From positions 1,860,001 to 1,924,000 of the forward strand of contig NZ_CP051685.1 in the NCBI RefSeq assembly GCF_012849555.1: a stretch of DNA of 64,000 nt. Direction: 5' to 3'. A model generated the notes under the pieces. It searched no databases. It was given only the letters and a program-made list of their open reading frames with translations, and was not told the origin of the DNA. Shown here one piece after another: positions 39,374 to 49,073 of the stretch (positions are counted from its first letter, which is position 1; each line of letters begins with the position of its first letter). This stretch comes from Massilia forsythiae (lineage in GTDB: Bacteria > Pseudomonadota > Gammaproteobacteria > Burkholderiales > Burkholderiaceae_D). A program made the position numbers and the translations under genes.

Positions 39374-40525
39374 TCAACTCGTGGGACGAAAGCTAGACCG
39401 TTTTATGCTCCTCACGGTTTTGACGACCCGACCCACGAGTGACGGCATGAAGCCGCTGCGATGCTCATTCTCCAGAAGCATCAGCTTTTGCCTTTCGATG
39501 AAATCATCCAGCGCATTCCCGAGGATGCGGCCGGCACACCGGTAATACGTCATCCGCGACCTGTAAATGTCCAGGTTGGCCATGTCGCGCTGGACGCCCA
39601 GCAGCTTGAATTTGTACTGGTTGCGTCCCCGGCTCAGATGCGCTTCTTTCGCGCCGCGCCGGATCTGTTCCTCCGTGGCGAGATAGCAGCACAGCATGCC
39701 GAGGCTGTATTTCGCGAAGCGCGCATCGTAGCCATTCACGTGCGCGAAGTAATGATCGCCGAGGCGAAAGCTCAAGCTGCCGCCGCATACCTTGCCCTCG
39801 AACAGGGCAACGATCAGCAAGCCGTTGGTCTTTGCCCGTTCGATCATCCATGCACTTTCTTCCGGCGTGATGCCGAACTGGATGCGTTTTTCATCCATGC
39901 CGGCCTTTTTCAGATGGACGAGGCTTGCCACATGGTGCCCGGCGATCGCGCCGTTCTCATGGGTGTGGAAGGAAAACCCGGGAAAATCGGCGGCAATCGC
40001 TTTCAGCTGGCGCCGGATGTTGTGGCGCATCTTGGCGCCCAGGCGGGAAAAATACGCTTCAGGGGTGGCGGGCAGACTCACCACGATATCTTCCGATGTC
40101 CCGTATTGCTGCGCCGGCAGTGAAAGCGCACCGATGTCCTTGCCGATCTTGGAAAAGGATATCCGCGTGATAGCCGGGAAGCGGCTGAAAATGTAGTTGG
40201 CGAACCGTTCGATTTCTTCCGGTGCGAGCTGCATCATTTCATTGAAGACCACGACGCTGTGCGCATCGCGCTGGAACAAAAAAATCGCCAGCGGACGATT
40301 GCCCCGGCGCGCCACATACGCTTGGGCATCCTGCGCTCTGCGTGCGACCGCATAGTGGCATAGCGAGGAATGGATATGGTGATACAGGCGCTCGAGCTCC
40401 GCTTCGAGGCATGGCGGCACGGTGTTGTAGCACGAGATGGCTACCTCGCATTCCGCAGCCTCCAGAGCAGGTGGCTGCATTCCTGCAAGGCAGTTCGCTT
40501 CCATGGTGCCGGAGTCGTTCGACAT
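39374..40525 (-). CDS. GNAT-fold (FemAB/BioF2-like) acetyltransferase family protein
   Basis: From the ATG at 40525 (MSNDSGTMEANC; AGGATG eight bases upstream) the protein is 383 residues; an earlier ATG at 40624 lacks a ribosome site. The C-terminal half has the features of the Acetyltransf_6 group: AYFSRLGAKMRHNIRRQLKAI, NGLLIVALFEGKVCGGSLSFRLGDHYFAHVNGYDARFAKYSLGMLCCYLATEEQIRRGAKEAHL and SRGRNQYKFKLLG. This group acts on small molecules or polysaccharide precursors. A small ORF lies just upstream on the same strand. The substrate is unknown. Confidence 0.8.
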   Translation of the reverse strand: MSNDSGTMEANCLAGMQPPALEAAECEVAISCYNTVPPCLEAELERLYHHIHSSLCHYAVARRAQDAQAYVARRGNRPLAIFLFQRDAHSVVVFNEMMQLAPEEIERFANYIFSRFPAITRISFSKIGKDIGALSLPAQQYGTSEDIVVSLPATPEAYFSRLGAKMRHNIRRQLKAIAADFPGFSFHTHENGAIAGHHVASLVHLKKAGMDEKRIQFGITPEESAWMIERAKTNGLLIVALFEGKVCGGSLSFRLGDHYFAHVNGYDARFAKYSLGMLCCYLATEEQIRRGAKEAHLSRGRNQYKFKLLGVQRDMANLDIYRSRMTYYRCAGRILGNALDDFIERQKLMLLENEHRSGFMPSLVGRVVKTVRSIKRSSFRPTS

Positions 40526-40627
40526 GAAGTTGCATCCTGGATAGGGTCGACAGCGCCTTGCGAAGGCGCCACGCCACTGTTCTTGCCGGCACCCGACGTT
40601 TCGGTAAGGAAGTCGCAGTTTCATCCG

Positions 40628-40882
40628 CTAGGCGATCGTCCGCGACAACCCGGAAGGTATATCCTGCCCCATTCCAGCTCGGGTGACTTCGATGTCGTCA
40701 AGGATGCGGCGGACGACCCGCCGGCCTTTCGACAAGGAAAGCGAGATCACCTTTCCCAAAAACAAAATAAACCGTTTATATTGAAATCGTAAAAATTCTA
40801 TTAGGCGGTCGCACAGGGCTTGATTCCGGTACAGACGATCTTGCTTGCGCCACCGTTCACGCACGGATCGGTAGTCAGGCAA
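40628..40882 (-). CDS. Small hypothetical protein, TTG start
   Basis: 84 residues starting MPDYRSVRERWRKQDRLYRNQ. The start is TTG, but a perfect AAGGAGG lies five bases before it, which is why I keep it. The middle is aromatic and basic (EFLRFQYKRFILFLGKVISLSLSKGRRVVRRILDDIE), possibly amphipathic. It is 102 bp upstream of the acetyltransferase gene on the same strand and may share its transcript. No family recognised. Confidence 0.45.
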   Translation of the reverse strand: MPDYRSVRERWRKQDRLYRNQALCDRLIEFLRFQYKRFILFLGKVISLSLSKGRRVVRRILDDIEVTRAGMGQDIPSGLSRTIA

Positions 40883-40958
40883 CGCCCCTCCTTGCGTCGC
40901 TCGACGCTACCTGCCATGCACTTTCATTCGGACATTTTTATCCATTTTCATAGTAGTA

Positions 40959-40979
40959 ATCACATGTGATAACATGTGA
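40959..40979. promoter_or_regulatory. Palindromic operator candidate upstream of the AbrB-like gene
   Basis: ATCACATGTGAT (40959-40970) is a perfect 12-bp palindrome, and its half ACATGTGAT is repeated at once (40972-40980). TAATCACA recurs near 41008. AbrB/MazE proteins commonly bind such palindromes in their own promoters, so self-repression is likely. Confidence 0.55.
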
Positions 40980-41026
40980 TCTGCATAAATAATTTGTAGT
41001 TACCAAGTAATCACAGCAAGGAAAGC

Positions 41027-41512
41027 ATGAAGTTACGCAAGATCGGCAATTCCCTCGGTACCACTTTTACCCGCGATGCCCTGGCTACCGCGGGTTTTAC
41101 GGAAAACGTGGAACTGGATATCGTGGCCACGCCCGGCGAGATCCGGCTACACCCGCCTGCCGGGGCGGCCATCCGCATCGAATTCACGGCGCAGGAAGCG
41201 GAGAGTCTATTTCGCGGAAATATCGACGCGGATTTCCTGGCGGCGGCGCGTATCAAGCTGCGCGAAATGGAGGTACGCATGCAGCACGATGTGCGGCGCA
41301 AGGACATCCAGCGCCTGGCCAACAGTCACCAGAACGTGGTGCAGGCGCAGGTCAACCTGGGACGTCAGCTGCAGGGCAACAAATACGAATTCACGCCCGA
41401 GCTGAAAAGCCGTTTCGAAACCCTGGTCGTGCAGGAACAGGAAGCGCGCGCGGCGCTGAATACGGCGCTCAAGGGCTGGACCGAGCCGGTCTACGTGCAG
41501 CCGATCTGGTGA
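41027..41512 (+). CDS. SpoVT-AbrB (MazE-like) domain protein with helical C-terminal extension
   Basis: 161 residues. The first about 45 are a swapped-hairpin AbrB domain (MKLRKIGNSLGTTFTRDALATAGF...ELDIVATPGEIRLHPP), as in MazE-type antitoxins. Residues 50-161 are a charged helical region unrelated to the usual short toxin-binding tail (ARIKLREMEVRMQHDVRRKDIQRLANSHQ). No toxin gene follows: the next gene is convergent. It is therefore better called an orphan AbrB-type regulator than an antitoxin. A palindrome precedes it. RBS is AAGGAAAGC. Confidence 0.75.
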   Translation: MKLRKIGNSLGTTFTRDALATAGFTENVELDIVATPGEIRLHPPAGAAIRIEFTAQEAESLFRGNIDADFLAAARIKLREMEVRMQHDVRRKDIQRLANSHQNVVQAQVNLGRQLQGNKYEFTPELKSRFETLVVQEQEARAALNTALKGWTEPVYVQPIW

Positions 41513-41670
41513 TCGCGTTTGACGAGGGAAAAACCGATTGGCACGCACACGCAGGGATGCGTGTGTGGCTGATGGAAAGATGTCGGTGGGTGACTGCGTA
41601 TGACGGCGCTTGGTGAACGAGGCGGTACCGGCCGCTACCGGTACTGCCGCGTGACGCTTGTACGGATGAC

Positions 41671-41976
41671 TTACATGGATGGTTTGTCGGTTTGAATCTG
41701 CGGCGGCGTCGTGTCGGCACCTTGCTGCTGTGCGCCAGCAACGCCATCCTTGTCGCCCGCTACCGCACCGCTCACGCTGCCATGGCTGGTCTGCGGCGCG
41801 CCCGGCGGGTTGACGTTGCTCTCGGGAGAAGCGCTGGCAAAATTGCTGTGTACGCCCGACGACGCCGTTCCTTCCTTGTCCTGGCCAGCGTCGGCGCTCT
41901 GGCGATTGCCTTGGTTGTCGGCGTTTTCCGCGCGGATGGGCTTTGACGACATGTTGCTGGGTTTGTTGTCCACCAT
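41671..41976 (-). CDS. Low-complexity hypothetical protein
   Basis: 101 residues from the ATG at 41976, preceded by AAGGAGATCATC, which decides the start over an upstream in-frame one. The composition is polar and disorder-prone (MVDNKPSNMSSKPIRAENADN, then Gly/Ser/Ala/Gln-rich to the end). No membrane segment or domain is seen. It lies 144 bp after the Anbu gene on the same strand and might be the last gene of that transcript, but nothing shows a shared function. Confidence 0.6.
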   Translation of the reverse strand: MVDNKPSNMSSKPIRAENADNQGNRQSADAGQDKEGTASSGVHSNFASASPESNVNPPGAPQTSHGSVSGAVAGDKDGVAGAQQQGADTTPPQIQTDKPSM

Positions 41977-42120
41977 GATGATCTCCTTGGCATAGTCAAT
42001 AAGGTGACCCGATGGTAAACCTCTGCAGCAGAACGCCAATAGGTGCATGCGCTGCCCCGACGTAGGAACCGGCGCACGATAAGCGGAAAATCCATCGGCG
42101 CCTCGCGGCACCGAGTTATC

Positions 42121-43008
42121 TCAATGCTGCGGTCCCGGCGGCAGCAATGGCTGCGGCTGCTCGGCCAGCGCTTGCAGCGGCGCCGGCGACGGCGCGCTCT
42201 GCATCCCGAACGGCAGGGCGACCCGCACCGGCTTGCTGTGCATGTTGGCCGACGACAGCACGTTTTCCGTGGCATCCGGCGCCGCATCCCAGACCGGCGC
42301 GTCGATTTCCTCGAACACGTGTTTCAGTTGCTGGCCCCAGCTGTTACGCAGCTGCTGGAAATACTGGTTCTGTTCGTCGATGGTGACGAAGCGCGTGACC
42401 GCCAATGTCCCTTCTTCGTACACCAGCATGTCGAGCGGCAAGCCGACCGAGATGTTGGAGCGCAGCGTGGAATCCATCGAGATCAGCGCGCACTTGGCGG
42501 CGTCGTCGAGCGAGGTCTGCGGCGCGACCACGCGGTCGATGATCGGCTTGCCATATTTCGCTTCGCCGATCTGGAAATACGGGTTTTCGTCGTGCGACTC
42601 GATGAAGTTTCCCGCCGAGTACACATAGAACAGGCGACAGCGCTCGCCCTTGATCTGGCCGCCGAAGATCAGGCTGATGTTGAAGTCGATGCCGGATTCG
42701 GCCAGCTTGGCGGCGTCTTGCCGGTGCACGGTGCGCACCGCTTCGCCGACCACGCGCGCCGCCTCGTACATGTTGGGCGCGTTCCAGATATTGACCACGT
42801 CGGTACTGGGCGGATTGGCGATCAGCTGGCGCACCGACTGCGAAATCGAGAGGTTGCCGGCCGTCATGAGGACCATCATGCGCTCGCCGGGGTTTTCGAA
42901 GACGCTCAGCTTGCGGATGGTGCTGACCTGGTCGACGCCGGCATTGGTGCGGGTATCGGCCAGGAACACCATGCCGGCGTGCAAACGGATGCCTACGCAG
43001 TAAGTCAT
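42121..43008 (-). CDS. Anbu proteasome-like peptidase homologue
   Basis: 295 residues. The start MTYCVGIRLHAGMVFLADTRTNAGVDQVSTIRKL is the Anbu (ancestral beta subunit) signature, with Thr2 as candidate nucleophile after Met removal. LMTAGNLSISQSVRQ and ISMDSTLRSNISVGLPLDMLVYE also fit. The Pro/Gln-rich tail after about 240 is longer than in typical 240-residue members. Anbu forms open helical or ring-like oligomers, and peptidase activity is debated. It is the last gene of a four-gene operon with transglutaminase, alpha-E and ATP-grasp proteins, the conserved Anbu neighbourhood. Confidence 0.92.
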   Translation of the reverse strand: MTYCVGIRLHAGMVFLADTRTNAGVDQVSTIRKLSVFENPGERMMVLMTAGNLSISQSVRQLIANPPSTDVVNIWNAPNMYEAARVVGEAVRTVHRQDAAKLAESGIDFNISLIFGGQIKGERCRLFYVYSAGNFIESHDENPYFQIGEAKYGKPIIDRVVAPQTSLDDAAKCALISMDSTLRSNISVGLPLDMLVYEEGTLAVTRFVTIDEQNQYFQQLRNSWGQQLKHVFEEIDAPVWDAAPDATENVLSSANMHSKPVRVALPFGMQSAPSPAPLQALAEQPQPLLPPGPQH

Positions 43009-43017
43009 GGCCGGACC

Positions 43018-43854
43018 TTATTGGTCGTGAATATTAAAACCATTGTACACGGGCACAATCTGCGCTTCGACACGCATGACTTCGTCGCCGCCGCCGCGGC
43101 GCACGCCGCGCACCGGCGCCGCCGATTCGTAATCGCGCCCGATCGCCAGGCGGCAATAGGCATCGCTCATCAGGCGGTTATGGGTGACGTCGATGCTGAT
43201 CCAGCCCTGGTAATCGTCGTCGTGCACCCAGGCGTCGACCCAGGCGTGGCTGGCCGCGTGGCCGGTCGATTCCGGGTCGATGTAGCCGGACACGTAGCGC
43301 GCCGGAATGCCGTGGGCATGGCAACAGGCCAGGAAGATGTGCGCATGGTCCTGGCACACGCCGGCGCCGAGCGCCAGCGCCTGCTCGGCGGTGCTGAAGA
43401 CATCGGTCGCACCAGTGCGGTACGACACTGCACCGTAAATGTGCGCCGCCAGCCGCAGCAGGTCGGCCGTGCCGGCACGGCTGCCTTCGGGCGGCAGGCA
43501 GTGCGCGGCGATATCGGCCAGCAGCGGCGCCGGTTCGGTCAATTTGGTCGGTACCGTAAAAATCAGCGGCGACAGCCGTTCCTGGCTGTGCAGGCGGCCC
43601 CCGTCCAGCGGCGTGGTGGCGATCAAGCCCTCGACCAGGATGCGCACGGTGTCGTGCGGTTCGTTCAGGGTCAGCATGTGCGACAGGTTGCCGTAGGCAT
43701 CGCTGTAGGCCACGCAATGGCCGGGCGTGCCGATCTTCCAGGACAGCACGCGCTGCTGGTCTTCCGCGCGCGGCGTCAAATGCAGTTGTTCGATGCTGTA
43801 GGCCTGCGATTGCGAGTAGGAATACAGGGTTTCGTGCCGGATCGAGAGGTGCAT
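43018..43854 (-). CDS. Transglutaminase-like protein of the Anbu operon
   Basis: 278 residues. The N-terminal domain (MHLSIRHETLYSYSQSQAYSIEQLHLTPR) is the bacterial transglutaminase-N type. The catalytic triad is visible: Cys in GAGVCQDHAHIFLACCHAHGIPARYVSGY, His in ASHAWVDAWV and Asp in WISIDVTHN. Such proteins act as transglutaminases or, more often in bacteria, as cysteine proteases. It starts one base before the alpha-E stop and ends 9 bp before Anbu. In Anbu operons it is proposed to act on a peptide tag made by the ATP-grasp partner. Confidence 0.92.
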   Translation of the reverse strand: MHLSIRHETLYSYSQSQAYSIEQLHLTPRAEDQQRVLSWKIGTPGHCVAYSDAYGNLSHMLTLNEPHDTVRILVEGLIATTPLDGGRLHSQERLSPLIFTVPTKLTEPAPLLADIAAHCLPPEGSRAGTADLLRLAAHIYGAVSYRTGATDVFSTAEQALALGAGVCQDHAHIFLACCHAHGIPARYVSGYIDPESTGHAASHAWVDAWVHDDDYQGWISIDVTHNRLMSDAYCRLAIGRDYESAAPVRGVRRGGGDEVMRVEAQIVPVYNGFNIHDQ

Positions 43855-43855
43855 G

Positions 43856-44812
43856 TCAGGCTCCCAGGGGAACGAGGAAATCGCGGCTGATGCGATTGCC
43901 CAGTTCGTAGATGTTTTCCATGAAGCGGCTCAAGGTCGCGTCCAGGCCGGCTTGCAGGATGTCGTCGATGCGCGCGAATTGCAGCTCCGCGTGCATCTTG
44001 CCGGCCAGGCGTTCGGTTTCGGCCGAGACGTCGTTGCGCACGGTTTTCAGGTTCGATACCACTTGCTGCATGCAGGCCAGCAGCGAGCGCGGCATGTCGG
44101 CGCGCAAGATGAGGAGTTCGGCCACGCGCGCCGGGGTGATCGAATCGCGGTAGACCTTGCGGTAGATTTCGAAGCCGGCCACCGAGCGCAGCAGCGCGGC
44201 CCAGTAATAGAATTCGCGCTGGGTCAGCATGCCGTCCGCCGCCGCCGTGTCGTCGCGCTTGCCGGCGCCGTGGTACTTCACGTCGAGGATGCGCGCCGTG
44301 CTGTCGGCGCGTTCCAGGAAGGTGCCGAGGCGGATGAACACCATCGCTTCGTCCGCCAGCATGGTGCCCAGCATGACGCCGCGCGCCAGGTGGCAGCGGT
44401 ACTTGACCCAGTCGAAGAATTCGCCGGGGTCGCTGTCGCGCGCGCTGCGCTCGTGCAGCTTGATCCAGGTGGTGTTGATGGTTTCCCAGACTTCGGTGGT
44501 GAGTACCCCACGCACGGCGCGCGCATTTTCGCGCGCCGCGGTCAGGCACGCCGTGATCGACGAGGGGTTGCCCGGATCGTCGACCATGAAGGCCAGCACG
44601 TTGTCGGCGTTCAGCGCATCGTAGCGGGCGTCGAAGGCGCCCTGCAGCTCGGCCATGCCGAGCATGGCGCGCCAGGCCAGTTCGGTATCGCGCGCCGATT
44701 GCGGCAGCATCGCGGTCTGCACCGCCACGTCGAGCATGCGCGCGGTATTTTCGGCGCGTTCGGTATATCGCGCCATCCAGTACAAATGGTCTGCGGTTCT
44801 GCTGAGCATCAT
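43856..44812 (-). CDS. Alpha-E domain protein
   Basis: 318 residues, all-helical. The start MMLSRTADHLYWMARYTERAENTARMLDV is the defining alpha-E motif; FIRLGTFLERADSTARILDVKYH is a second helical repeat of the same theme. The gene overlaps the ATP-grasp stop by four bases (ATGA) and precedes the transglutaminase by one base, so the products are translationally coupled. The family is found almost only with circularly permuted ATP-grasp enzymes and is thought to be a structural or substrate-binding partner. Confidence 0.93.
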   Translation of the reverse strand: MMLSRTADHLYWMARYTERAENTARMLDVAVQTAMLPQSARDTELAWRAMLGMAELQGAFDARYDALNADNVLAFMVDDPGNPSSITACLTAARENARAVRGVLTTEVWETINTTWIKLHERSARDSDPGEFFDWVKYRCHLARGVMLGTMLADEAMVFIRLGTFLERADSTARILDVKYHGAGKRDDTAAADGMLTQREFYYWAALLRSVAGFEIYRKVYRDSITPARVAELLILRADMPRSLLACMQQVVSNLKTVRNDVSAETERLAGKMHAELQFARIDDILQAGLDATLSRFMENIYELGNRISRDFLVPLGA

Positions 44813-46221
44813 TCCTCCAGGATCCAGGTGTCCTTGGTGCCGCCGCCCTGCGACGAGTTCACCACCAGCGAGCCTTCGCGCAGCGCCACGCGCGTCAGGC
44901 CGCCCGGCACCATGGCGATGGTTTTACCCGACAGCACGAACGGGCGCAGGTCGATGTGGCGCGGCGCGATGCCCTGCTCCACGTAGGTCGGGCAGGACGA
45001 CAGCGCCAGCGTCGGCTGGGCGATGTAGCCGTCCGGGCGGGCGATCAGGCGTTGCCTGAAGTCGTCGATCTGCTGGCGCGTGGAGGCCGGGCCGATCAGC
45101 ATGCCGTAGTCGCCGGCGCCGTGCACCTCCTTGACCACCAGCTGGTCCAGGTGCGCCAGCGTGTAGGATAGATCTTCCGGCTTGCGGCATTGCCAGGTCG
45201 GCACGTTGTTCAACAGCGGTTCCTGTGACAAATAAAAGCGGATCATGTCGGGCACGTAGGGGTAGATCGACTTGTCGTCGGCCACGCCGGTGCCGATCGC
45301 ATTCGCCAGCGTCACCCGGCCGGCGCGGTACACGGACAACAGGCCGGGCACGCCGAGCGTGGAATCGGTGCGGAACGCCAGCGGATCGAGGAAGTCGTCG
45401 TCCAGGCGGCGGTAGATCACGTCGACCCGCTGCGGCCCGCGGATGGTGCGCATGTAGACATGGTTCGCGTTCACGAACAAGTCCTTTCCTTCGACAAGTT
45501 CCACGCCCATTTGCTGGGCCAGGAAGGCATGTTCGAAGTAGGCGGAGTTGTGCATGCCGGGCGTCATCACGACCACGGTCGGGTCGTTGACGCCGGCCGG
45601 CGCCACCGAGCGCAAATTGTCGAGCAGCATGTCCGGGTAATGCTCGACCGGGGCGATGCGGTGGTGCGCGAACAGTTCCGGGAACAGGCGCATCATCATC
45701 TTGCGGTTTTCCAGCATGTAGGAGACACCGGACGGCACCCGCAAATTATCTTCCAGCACATAGAATTCACCGGCCCCGGCGCGCACCAGGTCGACCCCGG
45801 CGATGTGCGCATAAATGTCCGAAGCCACCTTGATCCCCTGCATTTCGGGGCGGTACTGGGCATTTTGATAGATCTGGCGCGCCGGGATGATGCCGGCATG
45901 AATGATGTTCTGGTCGTGATAAATGTCGTGCACGAACATGTTCAAGGCCTGCACCCGCTGTACCAGCCCGGCGTGCAGCGCAGCCCATTCGTGCGCGGGA
46001 ATGATGCGCGGGATGGTGTCGAACGGGATCAGGCGTTCGGTGCCGGCGCCGTCGCCGTACACGGCGAAGGTGATGCCGACGCGGCGGAAGGTCAAATCCG
46101 CTTCGGCGCGCTTGCGTTCGATGCGTTGGGGCGATTGGCGCTGCAGCCAGTCGTCGAAGCTGCGGTAATGATCGCGTACCGTTCCGGTATCTCCGGTCAT
46201 TTCGTTGAAATAGGTGCTCAT
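44809..46221 (-). CDS. Circularly permuted ATP-grasp protein
   Basis: 470 residues. RKRAEADLTFRRVGITFAVYGDGAGTERLIPFDTIPRIIPAHEWA and VLEDNLRVPSGVSYMLENRKMMMRLFPELF are hallmarks of the CP_ATPgrasp families, as are DQLVVKEVHGAGDYGMLIGP and LRPFVLSGKTIAMVPGGLTRVAL, which hold ATP-binding residues. It is predicted to ligate amino acids or peptides with ATP. It is the first gene of the Anbu operon; its promoter region is the 437-bp gap shared with icd. Confidence 0.93.
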   Translation of the reverse strand: MSTYFNEMTGDTGTVRDHYRSFDDWLQRQSPQRIERKRAEADLTFRRVGITFAVYGDGAGTERLIPFDTIPRIIPAHEWAALHAGLVQRVQALNMFVHDIYHDQNIIHAGIIPARQIYQNAQYRPEMQGIKVASDIYAHIAGVDLVRAGAGEFYVLEDNLRVPSGVSYMLENRKMMMRLFPELFAHHRIAPVEHYPDMLLDNLRSVAPAGVNDPTVVVMTPGMHNSAYFEHAFLAQQMGVELVEGKDLFVNANHVYMRTIRGPQRVDVIYRRLDDDFLDPLAFRTDSTLGVPGLLSVYRAGRVTLANAIGTGVADDKSIYPYVPDMIRFYLSQEPLLNNVPTWQCRKPEDLSYTLAHLDQLVVKEVHGAGDYGMLIGPASTRQQIDDFRQRLIARPDGYIAQPTLALSSCPTYVEQGIAPRHIDLRPFVLSGKTIAMVPGGLTRVALREGSLVVNSSQGGGTKDTWILEE

Positions 46222-46658
46222 GGCCGCGGCCTTTCAGGGTTGACTCTTAACTTATATCAAGAATCATGCCAAGAAAATAACGCCAAAAATGCTTCTTTGT
46301 GGTGCATGGCCGGCAAAGGCGGCAGGCTGCGCGGGCGCCGCTGCCGAAAAAGTGGAATCGCATGCGAAGCTCGGGCATAATATGGCGCTTGTCTTCTGTC
46401 TTATATAAGACTTGGTGTTGCGGCAAGCGAAAATGCAGCAACCGCGGCGGCAACCGGCACGGCAATTGTCCGGCAGGACATGACTGCCGGCCCTGGCCGG
46501 CGCCGGGCCGGCCGCTTCGAACTTTTCGGCGCCGCTGTATTTGCGAACCTGAATCGGATAGCATCGACGCCTGCGGCATACAGCGCTCCGTGGTCATGAC
46601 GATGCGCCATCGCGACCACGCGTCCAGACAGGCCATGATTTTTTACTGAGGAAACAGC
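46222..46658. promoter_or_regulatory. Divergent promoter region of the Anbu operon and icd, with palindrome
   Basis: GTCTTATATAAGAC (46398-46411) is a perfect 14-bp palindrome about 250 bp before icd. No gene fits in this 437-bp stretch. It is of the size and symmetry of operators for GntR-type regulators of central metabolism, so control of icd is a reasonable guess. Confidence 0.5.
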
Positions 46659-48893
<2,235 letters not shown>

Positions 48894-48946
48894 GTTTTAC
48901 ACCCCGCATGGCGCAGCCCGGGCAGGACACCGCCCGGGCCGATCGA

Positions 48947-48977
48947 AAGCCGGTCCCGCGTGGACCGGCTTTTTTTT
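48947..48977 (+). terminator. Rho-independent terminator of icd
   Basis: AAGCCGGTCC (48947-48956), loop CGCGT, GGACCGGCTT (48962-48971): a perfect 10-bp stem running into a T tract of nine. Confidence 0.92.
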
Positions 48978-49001
48978 GATGTAAGCAAAACCGAAGCCTG
49001 C

Positions 49002-49029
49002 CGTCGTTCCCGCGCAGGCGGGAACGACG
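49002..49029. repeat. REP-like hairpin
   Basis: CGTCGTTCCCGC (49002-49013), loop GCAG, GCGGGAACGACG (49018-49029): perfect 12-bp arms. It lies between the icd terminator and the tyrosinase stop and resembles the repeat at 1801. Confidence 0.6.
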
Positions 49030-49073
49030 TACCAAAGGTCCAATGACTGACACGAGGCTGGTAACGCCACGAG

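Noticed and set aside
41027..41512. Antitoxin of a MazEF-type pair
   Set aside because: No toxin gene is adjacent on either side, and the C-terminal region is far longer than in MazE.
41546..41565. Terminator between the AbrB-like gene and the low-complexity gene
   Set aside because: The stem CACACGC/GCGTGTG is only 7 bp and no T-run follows on either strand.
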